DNA of 21,158 nucleotides from Desulfuromusa sp. (GTDB lineage: Bacteria; Desulfobacterota; Desulfuromonadia; Desulfuromonadales; Geopsychrobacteraceae): NCBI GenBank assembly GCA_029933365.1, contig JAOZOH010000049.1:1-21158 (forward strand). Reading direction: 5' to 3'. Below are positions 10,251 to 18,266 of the stretch, in pieces. Each line of letters opens with the position of its first letter. Position 1 is the first letter of the stretch. The notes under the pieces are model-generated. The model ran no database searches. It saw only the letters and a list, made by a program, of their open reading frames with translations, and was not told where the DNA came from. Position numbers and translations under genes: made by a program.

Positions 10251-10640
10251 ATGGAATATCCAATGATTCACATCTGTTATCGGGTTATGGATCTGGAAGC
10301 AACGGAAAAATTTTATCGCGAAGCTTTTGGGTTTGAAGTGTCACGCAAGAAGGATTATCCGGATGGACGTTTTACCCTCAGTTACATGACGTCAGCTGGA
10401 CTGCCGTTTGAGCTGGAATTAACTTACAATTATGACCAGCAAGAGCCTTATATTGTTGGAAATGGTTATTCGCATCTTGCAGTCGCTACGGCTGATTTGG
10501 AAGCATCGCACAGAAAACACACGGAAATGGCTCTTAAGGTTACTCCTTTAAAGGGGCTAGTCGCTGGTCAGCGACGTTTCTATTTTGTCACAGATCCCGA
10601 TGGTTATCTGGTTGAAGTTGTCCGTCGAACAACGTTGTAG
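10251..10640 (+). CDS. gloA: lactoylglutathione lyase (glyoxalase I, VOC family)
   Basis: A 129-residue VOC-fold enzyme that resembles glyoxalase I, which converts the hemithioacetal of methylglyoxal and glutathione to S-lactoylglutathione. The four expected metal ligands are present: His7 (MIHICY), Glu56 (ELELTYN), His75 (GYSHLAV) and Glu122 (GYLVEVV). The ELTYN and FVTDPDGY blocks match bacterial GloA closely. The ATG at 10251 has AAGGAG ending about 7 bases upstream. It is divergent from the LpxH-like gene and could be co-transcribed with the TPR gene 59 bases downstream. In many anaerobes the thiol co-substrate may not be glutathione; the sequence cannot tell. Confidence 0.88.
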   Translation: MEYPMIHICYRVMDLEATEKFYREAFGFEVSRKKDYPDGRFTLSYMTSAGLPFELELTYNYDQQEPYIVGNGYSHLAVATADLEASHRKHTEMALKVTPLKGLVAGQRRFYFVTDPDGYLVEVVRRTTL

Positions 10641-10699
10641 CTTTTTTATACTAAGCAGATCTCCTCCAGACTTATCTGCCGGGATCTAGGGAGAAAAAA

Positions 10700-11467
10700 A
10701 TGACTGAAGCGTTAATGGAAAAAGGGCGCCGCGCACTAGAAGAAGGGAACACTAAAGCAGCCGCTCAGTTGTTTCAACAGGCTGTGGAAAGGGAGAAATC
10801 TACTGAGGCCTGGTTGCTGCTAGCTGATACACAAATTGCAGAGGGTTCTTTTGCAAAAGCCCATAAAAGCCTCTCTGCCGGCCTGAAGTTGGAAGCGGAC
10901 AATCTTGACTTGTTATTTTCTCTGGGTGATCTCTATCTTGAAGAAGAGAAGAATGACAAAGCAATAGCAATCTATCAGCAGATCATCGATCTGGATGCAG
11001 AAGATGTGGACGCCTGGGTCAGTAAGGCGGTCGCGCAGATGAATGATGATGATTTGAAATCTGCGGAGCAGACTTGCCGTCAGGCACTTGAAAAAGATCC
11101 TGAGTCGCCATTTGCCTATAATGCTTTTGGTGATATCTGTATCGCGAAAAACAGTACAGAAGAAGCTTTACCCTGTTTTCTCCAGGCGATAGAGTTGGAT
11201 TCATCTGACCCTCAACCCTATTTGAGTCTTGCAGAACTGTATTATGAAACAGACGATCTAGAGCGGGCCGAAAACTATTGCCAAAGAGGTCTGGAATTGG
11301 ATGCTGGATTGCCGTTGGGCTACCTGACTCTTGGCTATATTTGTCTTGATCTGGATCGTACTCAGGAGGCGATTGATAATTTTCAGCAGTTTCTGCGGCT
11401 GGAAAAAAGCCCAGCGGCTAAGAATATCCGCGACGAGGTTTCTGCCGTGATTGATGGCCTCAAGTAG
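10700..11467 (+). CDS. tetratricopeptide repeat protein
   Basis: A 255-residue protein made almost entirely of tandem 34-residue TPR helix pairs. Recognisable units start near ALEEGNTKAAAQLFQQAVE, SFAKAHKSLSAGLKLE, KNDKAIAIYQQIIDL, DLKSAEQTCRQALEKD, STEEALPCFLQAIEL, DLERAENYCQRGLEL and RTQEAIDNFQQFL, giving about seven repeats. There is no signal peptide or membrane segment, so it is a cytoplasmic protein-binding scaffold with unknown partner. AGGGAG lies about 7 bases before the ATG at 10700. Its stop codon directly abuts a repeat element with terminal inverted repeats. Confidence 0.88.
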   Translation: MTEALMEKGRRALEEGNTKAAAQLFQQAVEREKSTEAWLLLADTQIAEGSFAKAHKSLSAGLKLEADNLDLLFSLGDLYLEEEKNDKAIAIYQQIIDLDAEDVDAWVSKAVAQMNDDDLKSAEQTCRQALEKDPESPFAYNAFGDICIAKNSTEEALPCFLQAIELDSSDPQPYLSLAELYYETDDLERAENYCQRGLELDAGLPLGYLTLGYICLDLDRTQEAIDNFQQFLRLEKSPAAKNIRDEVSAVIDGLK

Positions 11468-11468
11468 T

Positions 11469-11635
11469 CCAGGAGGTTGTCGGTCTTTGCGAATCGTAGC
11501 GAAAAAACGATTGTTCGAGGGCAGATTTTCGTAGATTTGAGAGTGAATAGCCCCGCTATTTGTCGAAAATATGCGGAAATATGAACCGAGCAGGCGCTTT
11601 TACAGTAGATTCTTGTAAAGTCTGACAGCCTCCAG
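11469..11635. repeat. 167-nt element with terminal inverted repeats (MITE-like)
   Basis: The left end (11469-11495) reads CCAGGAGGTTGTCGGTCTTT then GCGAATC. The reverse complement of the right end (11608-11635) reads CTGGAGGCTGTCAGACTTTA then CAAGAATC, so the two ends match at most positions over about 27 bases. Inside, ATTTTCG (11525-11531) pairs with CGAAAAT (11564-11570), enclosing a perfect AATAGC/GCTATT hairpin (11546-11551 with 11555-11560). The whole element can fold into one long imperfect hairpin. It has no ORF and starts one base after the TPR gene stop codon. No clear target duplication is visible. It could be a mobile non-autonomous element, a REP/BIME-type unit or a structured RNA. 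Confidence 0.6.
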
Positions 11636-11657
11636 TTATACAGAAGTGGAAACCGGG

Positions 11658-12503
11658 ATGAATCTGCGCCTTGAAACACGTAATATTCTTTATATCTCAT
11701 CGGGTGCTACGGCACTTGCGTTGGGAATTGTGTTGTTTCTTGCTCCGAATAAAATTGCCACGGGCGGGACTCCCGGAATGGCAATCCTGCTGAATTATCT
11801 GCTCAATCTTCCGATCGGCAGTTTGATGCTGTTGATCAACACTCCGCTGATAATGGTGGGTGGTAAAATGCTCGGAAAAGCTTTCGCCTTCCGTTCTGTT
11901 CTGGCCATTTTGCTGACCTCTATTCTTATCGATCTATTTGCTGAAATTCTGCACATTCAGGCTCTCAGTCACAATACTTTACTGGCAACTCTATATGGCG
12001 GTATTGCTGTTGGAGTTGGCGTTGGTTTGATTTTGCGGGGCAATGCTTCGGCTGGCGGGACCACTATCATTGCCCGGTTGGTTGCCGCTCGCAGTCAGTA
12101 TAAACCAGGACAGGTTATACTGGTATTTGATGTTTTTATCATTGTTGCATCAGGATTTGTGTTTCAGGATATAGAACGCGCCCTTTGGAGTATGATCAGC
12201 ATTTATGCAACATCTAAATGTATCGATATGATTCTTACTGGCACCTTGTCGGAAAAAGTTGTCCATATTGCGACCAGTAAAGCTGATTTGCTGAGTCAGA
12301 AAATTGTTGAACAACTTGGGCAACAAGGGACCATTCTCTCTGGGACTGGACTGTATCGAGATGAACAGAAAACCTTGATCTTTGTTACTGTCGAAGCAAG
12401 GCGAATCACCTTGTTACGTGATATTATCCGCAATAATGACCCTGATGCTTTTATGGTTGTGATGGATGCGGCCGAAATGCTTGGCCGGGGACACGGGGTG
12501 TGA
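11658..12503 (+). CDS. YitT family membrane protein
   Basis: A 281-residue YitT-family protein: five or six transmembrane helices in the first 200 residues with the family blocks [13 protein letters not shown] and [14 protein letters not shown], followed by a soluble C-terminal DUF2179-type domain (about 205-275, beginning near [11 protein letters not shown]). The transported substrate or role is unknown for the family. I prefer the ATG at 11658; a GTG four codons upstream (11646) is possible, and neither has a strong ribosome-binding site. The stop is 10 bases before the start of the cation/proton antiporter, so the two are probably co-transcribed. Confidence 0.82.
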   Translation: MNLRLETRNILYISSGATALALGIVLFLAPNKIATGGTPGMAILLNYLLNLPIGSLMLLINTPLIMVGGKMLGKAFAFRSVLAILLTSILIDLFAEILHIQALSHNTLLATLYGGIAVGVGVGLILRGNASAGGTTIIARLVAARSQYKPGQVILVFDVFIIVASGFVFQDIERALWSMISIYATSKCIDMILTGTLSEKVVHIATSKADLLSQKIVEQLGQQGTILSGTGLYRDEQKTLIFVTVEARRITLLRDIIRNNDPDAFMVVMDAAEMLGRGHGV

Positions 12504-12513
12504 ATTTACCTAT

Positions 12514-14472
12514 ATGGGAATAGCCGCTGATATTATTATTATCATCGTTGCAGCTCTGTTGGGCGGCCTGATTGCGCAAAAAATCCGTCAGCCATTATTG
12601 CTTGGCTACATCCTGGTTGGGGTTGCCATTGGTCCTTTTTCTGGGGGGATTATTTCTGATCCTCACGAAGTTGAAAAGCTCGCGGAAATTGGAGTCGCCC
12701 TGTTGTTGTTTGCCCTGGGGCTGGAATTTTCCCTGCGGGACTTAAAGCCAGTTAAATATGTTGCATTGATCGGTGGTTCGATACAAATTTTGTTGACCAT
12801 TGGTTATGGTTATCTGATTGGCTGTTGGCTTGGCTGGGAGAACGGCCCATCCCTTTGGCTAGGCGGTCTTATTTCCCTTTCCAGTACCATGGTGATCCTG
12901 AAAACCTTGATGGCTCAAGGGATGATAGGCACTTTGTCGAGCCGGGTGATGGTCGGTATCTTGATTGTTCAGGATCTGGCTGTGGTTTTGTTGTTAATTC
13001 TTCTGCCGCAATTATCCAACCCTGCTGCAGGCATACCTGTTCTAGCTATTGCTCTACTCAAGTCGATTGCTTTTCTGGCGGTCATGTTTTTGCTGGGGAC
13101 GCGGTTGTTGCCTCGGCTTCTTGCAATTATTGCCCGCTGGAATTCCCGGGAACTGTTTCTGCTGACAATTATCGCGATTGGTCTCGGCATTGGCTATGCA
13201 ACTTATCTAGTCGATCTCTCTTTTGCTTTTGGTGCTTTTGTCGCTGGTATGGTGTTAAGCGAATCAGATTATGGGCATCAGGCATTAAGCGATATCATCC
13301 CCTTACGGGATCTGTTTGGCCTCCTTTTCTTTACCTCGGTTGGGATGCTTCTGGATCCGTTGTTTTTACTGGAAAATTGGACAGGGGTTCTGCAGCTTGT
13401 GTTGTTGGTTGCAATTGGTAAAAGCCTGATCTTGGCTGGAATTGTGCGTAGCTTCGGCTACGGTAACGTTATTCCTCTGGCCGTTGGTTTGGGGATGTTT
13501 CAAATTGGCGAATTTTCTTTTGTTCTGGGGCGAGTTGGAATAGCGGGCGATTTCTTGAATCTTGAGCAGTATTCCTATGTCTTATCAGCGACAATTATCA
13601 GTATGTTGCTTACCCCCCTGGTTTCAGCTCTGACCGTTCCACTTTATGGTTTGAAACAACGCTATGCCAAAAAAGAACTTTTGGAATCAATCAATATCCC
13701 GCAAGAGGGTTTACACGGGCATATTGTTATTGCCGGAGGGGGGCGGGTTGGCCAGCATGTCGCACATATCCTGGCACAGCTTGAAGTTCCCTTTGTTATT
13801 ATTGACCTGGGGCATCGGGTCATAGAGGAGTATAAGCAGCATGGTTATCCGGCGATCTATGGTGATGCTGCTCAACCGGTTGTCCTCGAAGCTGCTAACC
13901 TGGCAGAAGCGAGGCAGCTGCTGATCACAATACCCCATATCACGACGACAGAAGCAATCGTCCATTTTGCTCGGCAACATTATCCAGATTTGAATATCGT
14001 AGTTCGCTCAGTTGGGGCTGAACAAATGGAAGCGCTCTATGCTGACGGCGTGTATATGGTAATTCGACCGGAACTGGAGGCGGGACTGGAAATAGCGCGT
14101 CAGGTTTTGTTGAATTTAAATATCCCTGTACCGATAATTCAGAAATTTACTGATGCTGCCCGTCAAGATCATTATCAGCAATTATCTGACGATCAGGTTG
14201 GTTTGGACAATATCCGTTTACTCCAGAAGGCACGGGATTCGATTGAATTAAGTTGGGAAGAGTTGAATGTGGGGGACTCATTGGTTGGCCACAGTCTGCG
14301 CCAACTTGATGTCCGACAAAGCACAGGAGCTTCCGTTGTGGGGATCCTGAGGGAAGGGAATTTCATCGCCAATCCTTCCGCTGATCTGGTTTTTCAAGTG
14401 GGGGATATGATCGCCTCGATCGGTAGTCCACAACAGTGTGATTGGCCGCGGGAAACAAGCAGAAAAGAATAA
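12514..14472 (+). CDS. CPA2-family cation/proton antiporter with RCK domain (Kef-like)
   Basis: A 652-residue inner-membrane monovalent cation:proton antiporter of the CPA2 family. The first 380 or so residues hold about 12-13 transmembrane helices with family blocks such as [36 protein letters not shown] and [13 protein letters not shown] TrkA-N (RCK) Rossmann domain follows, with the nucleotide loop GGGRVGQH near residue 407 and a second-strand acid in IIDLG. A TrkA-C type domain lies at about 575-645 ([12 protein letters not shown] to VGDMIASIG). K+ or Na+ selectivity cannot be read from sequence. I chose the ATG at 12514, just before the first helix; the frame is open further upstream inside yitT without conserved sequence. 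The gene ends nine bases before a strong terminator. Confidence 0.88.
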   Translation: MGIAADIIIIIVAALLGGLIAQKIRQPLLLGYILVGVAIGPFSGGIISDPHEVEKLAEIGVALLLFALGLEFSLRDLKPVKYVALIGGSIQILLTIGYGYLIGCWLGWENGPSLWLGGLISLSSTMVILKTLMAQGMIGTLSSRVMVGILIVQDLAVVLLLILLPQLSNPAAGIPVLAIALLKSIAFLAVMFLLGTRLLPRLLAIIARWNSRELFLLTIIAIGLGIGYATYLVDLSFAFGAFVAGMVLSESDYGHQALSDIIPLRDLFGLLFFTSVGMLLDPLFLLENWTGVLQLVLLVAIGKSLILAGIVRSFGYGNVIPLAVGLGMFQIGEFSFVLGRVGIAGDFLNLEQYSYVLSATIISMLLTPLVSALTVPLYGLKQRYAKKELLESINIPQEGLHGHIVIAGGGRVGQHVAHILAQLEVPFVIIDLGHRVIEEYKQHGYPAIYGDAAQPVVLEAANLAEARQLLITIPHITTTEAIVHFARQHYPDLNIVVRSVGAEQMEALYADGVYMVIRPELEAGLEIARQVLLNLNIPVPIIQKFTDAARQDHYQQLSDDQVGLDNIRLLQKARDSIELSWEELNVGDSLVGHSLRQLDVRQSTGASVVGILREGNFIANPSADLVFQVGDMIASIGSPQQCDWPRETSRKE

Positions 14473-14475
14473 AAT

Positions 14476-14510
14476 AAAAAGGCTGTCGAAAATTTCGACA
14501 GCCTTTTTAT
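14476..14510. terminator. strong bidirectional terminator
   Basis: GGCTGTCGAAA (14481-14491) and TTTCGACAGCC (14493-14503) are perfect 11-bp complements, preceded by an A-run and followed by five T residues. It works in both directions and separates the antiporter gene (+) from the PxxKW gene (-), whose stop codon is 33 bases away. Confidence 0.93.
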
Positions 14511-14535
14511 TGCTTGTGAAATTTAGTGGGTCCGC

Positions 14536-14820
14536 TTATTTACCAGCAGCAGCACGTTTTGCAGCTTTCAGTGGGTTGACTTTGACATCATCAACTTTAA
14601 GGTCAATCTTTTTGTGAGTTGCAAAATTGCAGAGACCATTAGCCCATTTTGCTGCAGGGTCGGGATAAGCACTACAAACATCTCCGATGCTCCCTTTGAC
14701 AATCCGGTCACAACCCTGACATTCCTCAACAACAACCTGGCAACTGCCGCTTGGGGCGCTGCACCCTGATTTTTTCCAAAAACTACATTCGGTACCGACG
14801 AGAACCGTTTGGCACTGCAT
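14536..14820 (-). CDS. PxxKW family cysteine-rich protein
   Basis: A 94-residue protein with eight cysteines (3, 12, 20, 27, 34, 37, 49, 64) and the segment PAAKW at 55-59, the hallmark of the cysteine-rich PxxKW family known from Deltaproteobacteria. No function is established. The cysteine spacing (including ECQGC, 33-37) suggests metal or Fe-S binding or a disulfide-rich fold; there is no signal peptide, so cytoplasmic metal binding is the likelier guess. The C-terminal 25 residues are lysine- and alanine-rich. The ATG at 14818-14820 is preceded by AGGAGG. The gene has its own promoter with a palindrome at the expected start of transcription, and faces a bidirectional terminator, so it is a single-gene transcript. 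Confidence 0.82.
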   Translation of the reverse strand: MQCQTVLVGTECSFWKKSGCSAPSGSCQVVVEECQGCDRIVKGSIGDVCSAYPDPAAKWANGLCNFATHKKIDLKVDDVKVNPLKAAKRAAAGK

Positions 14821-14848
14821 ATCTTATTCCTCCTGAATTGATACTTTG

Positions 14849-14863
14849 GTTCGAATTTTGAAC
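14849..14863. promoter_or_regulatory. operator-like palindrome at the PxxKW gene transcription start
   Basis: GTTCGAATTTTGAAC is a 15-base palindrome with one mismatched pair. It covers roughly +1 to +14 of the transcript expected from the promoter at 14869-14897, a place where a bound repressor would block initiation. No regulator is identified. Confidence 0.35.
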
Positions 14864-14868
14864 ACGTA

Positions 14869-14897
14869 CTAATAGCGAAGTTTTATTGTGCAGTCAA
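14869..14897 (-). promoter_or_regulatory. sigma-70-type promoter of the PxxKW gene
   Basis: On the minus strand TTGACT (14892-14897) and TATTAG (14869-14874) are 17 bases apart. The predicted start is about 14862, giving a leader of about 42 bases before the ATG at 14820 and its AGGAGG site. It lies in the gap after the MFS gene stop, so the PxxKW gene need not depend on read-through. Confidence 0.6.
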
Positions 14898-14915
14898 CTT
14901 TTTTATTACTAATCT

Positions 14916-16064
14916 TCAACTCACAAGACTATTTTTGTTGAAATTAAGAATGATGATGGCAGCAAGGATGGTGGCACCGATAATATACAATGGGATCATA
15001 AAACTGCCGGTTAGATCATAGAAATATCCAGCAAAGATAGGGGCGATAGCTCCGGGAATATTCGCTGAAAACAGCCAGCCATAAATCGATCCAACCTTGT
15101 CTGCTCCCCATATTCTGGCAACGGAACCGGCGTAGACAACTAAAACTCCACCATAGTTAAAACCAGCTAGCAGTGCAAAAATTTGTAATCCCAGTGGAGA
15201 CGTTACAATCAAAGGGGAGGCAAACAGTAGAATTGCCTGTGAAAGCAGGTTGAGTTGAATAATGGAGCGACTGTTGAACCGGTCAAAGATGCTGCCCCAA
15301 ATAACCCTTCCAGCGGCGTTAGCTATCGCAAAAAAGGAAACTGCACTGACACCAGTCATCAACGTTGCGGTTTTATAGAACTCTTTGATGTTGGCATTGA
15401 TGGCAAACCCTGCGGCAAGTCCAGTGAACATGGCAAAATAGAGGATGATAAAGCGTCTATCGAGAAGAATTTCACGAAAATCCAGCTTGACTGTGTTGGC
15501 TTTTGAGAAGTCAGGTGGGTTACGCATGAAAAACCCGGAAAAAATGATCAAAAACATGAAAGCTATCCCGAAATATCCAAACAGAGTAAAGGGGGTGAAA
15601 TTGAGTTTGAGTAGATATCCTGCAACGGTGCTGACCAGTGCCGCACCACCACCAAATCCGGCAACGGCAATCCCAGTGACCAGCCCTTTGTTATTCGGGA
15701 ACCATTTAATGCAGGTGGAAATGGGGACGATGTATGCGATTCCAGCTCCAATGCCTGCAATGACACCGTTTCCTAGAATGGTGTAGGTGAAATTGTTAAC
15801 TCCCAGTGAAGAAACCAACCAGCCGCTGCCGAATAAAAATCCGCCACTCATCGCTGCAATCCGTGGACCAAATTTATCTACCAATCTGCCAGAGAAAATC
15901 ATTGTCAGGGGGAAGACAAAATAAAAAATTGAAAAAGGGATTTGTGCCTGGGTTTGAGATATACCGACGAGCGATTTAAGGTTTTGCACGTAGACTGACC
16001 ATGAGTAAGTTGCACCCAGGCACAGTTGCATCAGCAAGGCAGAGAAAATAATCATTACACGCAT
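14916..16064 (-). CDS. MFS transporter, OFA (oxalate/formate antiporter-like) family
   Basis: A 382-residue major facilitator with about 12 transmembrane helices. The N-terminal ALLMQLCLGATYSWSVYV, the loop motif SGRLVDKFGPR (between helices 2 and 3) and GAGIAYIVPISTCIKWFPNN followed by KGLVTG are typical of the OFA family, whose members exchange small carboxylates such as oxalate and formate or carry other organic acids. The actual substrate cannot be assigned. The second half has the GRVIWGSIFDRF repeat of the loop motif. I chose the ATG at 16062-16064; an upstream ATG at 16098-16100 adds 12 residues without a ribosome-binding site, and an internal ATG three codons downstream is also possible. 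It is divergent from the cysteine-cluster gene. Confidence 0.87.
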   Translation of the reverse strand: MRVMIIFSALLMQLCLGATYSWSVYVQNLKSLVGISQTQAQIPFSIFYFVFPLTMIFSGRLVDKFGPRIAAMSGGFLFGSGWLVSSLGVNNFTYTILGNGVIAGIGAGIAYIVPISTCIKWFPNNKGLVTGIAVAGFGGGAALVSTVAGYLLKLNFTPFTLFGYFGIAFMFLIIFSGFFMRNPPDFSKANTVKLDFREILLDRRFIILYFAMFTGLAAGFAINANIKEFYKTATLMTGVSAVSFFAIANAAGRVIWGSIFDRFNSRSIIQLNLLSQAILLFASPLIVTSPLGLQIFALLAGFNYGGVLVVYAGSVARIWGADKVGSIYGWLFSANIPGAIAPIFAGYFYDLTGSFMIPLYIIGATILAAIIILNFNKNSLVS

Positions 16065-16198
16065 ACAAGATTCCAGTGAAAGGAATAGTAACCAAATCAT
16101 AAGTATGTGTATTTTTAAATATTGTCAATGATCCGTTTTTGTTGCTATATGAGATGATTGTTTGGGTGGGCGAAAGTTTAATATAATTGAGGTTGAGT

Positions 16199-16489
16199 AT
16201 GGTTGATGATAGTGACATTCTAGCGATTGACTTACAAAAATGGGAAGAGATCTGCGAACATTGTGGTCGTTGTTGTTACGAAAAATATGACTATCGTGGC
16301 AAAATATTTTACACTGGAGTTCCATGTCAATATCTGGATACGGAGACAAACTTTTGTCGTATCTATGAACAGCGTTCGCAGTTAAATCCAGACTGTGCTC
16401 GTTTAACCCCCAAGCTGGTTCGATCCGGTATTTTGCCAGATGATTGCCCTTATGTAAAAAAAATGCAGAGTGATGCCGCTGATAAATAA
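16199..16489 (+). CDS. mini YkgJ/YcgN-type cysteine cluster protein
   Basis: A 96-residue protein with eight cysteines (19, 22, 25, 26, 43, 53, 66, 83) in the order expected for the YkgJ/UPF0260 (YcgN) family: CEHCGRCC, VPCQYLD, FCRIYEQR, PDCARLT, DCPY. The family is thought to bind zinc or an Fe-S cluster; its role is unknown. YcgN proteins are about 150 residues, and this one stops soon after the last cysteine, so the usual C-terminal part is absent. The ATG at 16199 has GAGG at 16189-16192; a TTG four codons upstream is possible. Its last 17 bases overlap the start of the CobA-like fragment, so the two are translationally linked or were joined by a deletion. Confidence 0.72.
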   Translation: MVDDSDILAIDLQKWEEICEHCGRCCYEKYDYRGKIFYTGVPCQYLDTETNFCRIYEQRSQLNPDCARLTPKLVRSGILPDDCPYVKKMQSDAADK

Positions 16490-16679
16490 TCCTGGATTGG
16501 TTGATGAACAGCAGGTGCTCAATACGCTGCAGAAATCACGTGATGATCTGAATATCGTTCTGACCGGGCGTAGAGCTACAGCCGGGATGATAGGATTAGT
16601 AGATACTGTAACGGAAATGATTTCCCTTAAACATGCTTTGGAAGCCGGGATCCCGGCTCGTGAGGGGATTGAATTCTGA
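16473..16679 (+). pseudogene. C-terminal remnant of cob(I)alamin adenosyltransferase (CobA/CobO)
   Basis: A 68-residue ORF (69 if the GTG at 16470 is used) that aligns only with the last third of CobA/BtuR/CobO, the enzyme that adenosylates corrinoids with ATP. Conserved landmarks are the helix VDEQQVLNTLQK, the strand IVLTGRRA, DTVTEM, the KHALEAGI segment and the C-terminal GIEF that ends the family. The N-terminal two thirds, with the P-loop GNGKGKT and the VLDE strand, are missing, and the preceding 400 bases encode the cysteine-cluster protein and a promoter region instead. It therefore cannot be an active adenosyltransferase. The frame is intact and followed by a terminator, so either this is a recent deletion scar or a kept small protein. 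Confidence 0.65.
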
Positions 16680-16768
16680 GGGGTGTTGTCAATTGTGCTG
16701 GTTCGTATCTGCTTTGTTGGTTTGTCAAAAATAGAGGGTTACAAAAATGGCTGATTAATCTTGGTAGC

Positions 16769-16805
16769 AAGGGATAGCTTGTTGGTACGTTTGTGCTATC
16801 CTTTT
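16769..16805 (+). terminator. Rho-independent terminator upstream of the phosphohexomutase gene
   Basis: AAGGGATAGC (16769-16778) pairs with GCTATCCTTT (16795-16804) in a 10-bp stem with one G-U pair and a 16-base loop, ending in four T residues. It would end the transcript of the cysteine-cluster gene and CobA fragment, 40 bases before the phosphohexomutase start. Confidence 0.65.
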
Positions 16806-16844
16806 ACTGTCATAAAATTTACCAGTTTATAATAGGAGTGTTTA

Positions 16845-18266
16845 ATGTCACATATCAAATTTGGGACTTCAGGTTGGCGTGCGATCTTTTGTGAGGATTT
16901 TACCTTGGATAACGTTCGGCTGGTAGTCCAGGCGATCGCTGATAATCTGCGTGCTGAAGGGTTGGCTGATCGGGGTGTGGTGATTGGTTATGATGCCCGC
17001 TTTATGGGGGCTGATTTCTCCCGCGAGACAGCACGAATATTGGCTGGGGCAGGGATTAAGGGTTATTTTTGTGAGCGAGATACCCCGACACCAGTTATCT
17101 CCCATGAATTGCTACGCCGCAAAGCTGCCGGGGCAATCAATTTTACTGCTAGCCATAACCCCTACAATTATAACGGTATTAAATTTTCCCCCGCATCAGG
17201 TGGTCCGGCACTTCCTGAGACCACCAATGATATTGAAAAACGGGCAAATGCAATGCAGGGAGAAATTGTTTTCAAAGAGATATCTCTGGAAGCTGCTGCA
17301 AAACAGGGACTGTATGAGGAGATTGATCCCCGTGCCGATTATTTTGTTACGCTGAAAAAATTGATTGATTTCGATGCAATTGCGGCATCGGCAATGAAGG
17401 TTGCTGTCAATCCTCTGTATGGTTGTGGACGTGGTTATCTTGACCGGATTCTCGAAGAAGAGGGGATTGATGTTGTTAAAATTAATGATCATCTCGATCC
17501 TTATTTTGGTGGATTACCACCAGAGCCAGCCGAAGAATATACTGAGGATTTTATCGGTCTGGTAAAGGGGGATGACTCCATTGTCCTTGGTTTGGCTACT
17601 GATGGTGATGCTGACCGCTTCGGGATTATTGACAGTGATGGTACCTATATCGAACCGAACTATATTCTTGCCTTGTTGTTTGACTATATGATCCGGCGTA
17701 AAGGTTTGCGGGGCGATGCTGCCCGCAGTGTTGCTACATCGCATCTGATCGATGCTGTTGCCAAGCATCATGGCGTGAACGTCCTGGAGACGCCAGTTGG
17801 GTTTAAGTTTATTGGTGAATATATCAGCGAGGACAAAATTCTGATCGGTGGCGAAGAGAGCGCCGGATTGAGCATCAAGGGGCATGTGCCAGAAAAAGAT
17901 GGAATTCTGGCCTGTTTGTTGGTTGCAGAAATGGTTGCTGTCGAGAAGAAATCACTGCAGGAACTGCTAGCTGATCTCTACTCTCGAGTTGGAGAAATTT
18001 ACACCAAACGCATCAATATCCATCTGTCCCCTCAGCTTGAAGCCGCTTTGCCAGACAAATTTGCTAATCCTCCAGCAAAAATTGGGGAGCATAAAATCAC
18101 CAAGGTTATCCAGATAGATGGAAATAAATATCTGCTTGATGATGGATCCTGGCTGCTGTTTCGTAAGTCAGGGACCGAGCCGGTGGTGAGGTTATACGCT
18201 GAAACAGGAAATTTTGAATCTCTGGCGAAGTTAATTGAACTGGGGAGAGAATTTATTCTCGGATGA
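16845..18266 (+). CDS. phosphoglucomutase/phosphomannomutase family protein
   Basis: A 473-residue alpha-D-phosphohexomutase, cytoplasmic, which interconverts sugar 1- and 6-phosphates through a phosphoserine. All four functional loops are present: active-site TASHNP (101-106, Ser103), metal-binding DGDADR (253-258), sugar-binding GGEESAG (335-341) and phosphate-binding RKSGTEPVVR (440-449). The start FGTSGWR is also typical. The GEESAG loop is the form found in phosphoglucomutase-like members, but glucose versus mannose specificity (or both) cannot be settled from sequence. The ATG at 16845 follows AGGAG (16834-16838). It follows a terminator and stands alone; downstream its stop codon overlaps one copy of a 10-bp direct repeat that brackets a palindromic element. 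Confidence 0.93.
   Translation: MSHIKFGTSGWRAIFCEDFTLDNVRLVVQAIADNLRAEGLADRGVVIGYDARFMGADFSRETARILAGAGIKGYFCERDTPTPVISHELLRRKAAGAINFTASHNPYNYNGIKFSPASGGPALPETTNDIEKRANAMQGEIVFKEISLEAAAKQGLYEEIDPRADYFVTLKKLIDFDAIAASAMKVAVNPLYGCGRGYLDRILEEEGIDVVKINDHLDPYFGGLPPEPAEEYTEDFIGLVKGDDSIVLGLATDGDADRFGIIDSDGTYIEPNYILALLFDYMIRRKGLRGDAARSVATSHLIDAVAKHHGVNVLETPVGFKFIGEYISEDKILIGGEESAGLSIKGHVPEKDGILACLLVAEMVAVEKKSLQELLADLYSRVGEIYTKRINIHLSPQLEAALPDKFANPPAKIGEHKITKVIQIDGNKYLLDDGSWLLFRKSGTEPVVRLYAETGNFESLAKLIELGREFILG

Noticed and set aside
10655..10679. Inverted repeat GCAGAT/ATCTGC between gloA and the TPR gene
   Set aside because: Only 6 bp with a 13-base loop and no T-run; too weak to call a terminator or operator.
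12825..13421. 198-codon plus-strand ORF inside the antiporter gene
   Set aside because: The composition (rich in Cys, Trp, Ser and Arg) is that of a shifted frame of membrane-protein DNA; the antiporter frame is clearly conserved through the same stretch.
15445..15786. 113-codon plus-strand ORF opposite the MFS gene
   Set aside because: Antisense shadow of a well-conserved transporter; no start signal or recognisable domain.
16158..16187. TTGTTT, 18 bases, TATAAT upstream of the cysteine-cluster gene
   Set aside because: Good boxes, but the predicted start (about 16194) would fall after the GAGG ribosome-binding site and only about 5 bases before the ATG. It would imply a leaderless message, so I did not annotate it; start-site mapping would decide.
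16829..16834. TATAAT just before the phosphohexomutase ribosome-binding site
   Set aside because: It overlaps AGGAG, would start transcription almost at the ATG, and has no -35 box at the right distance; probably chance AT-richness.
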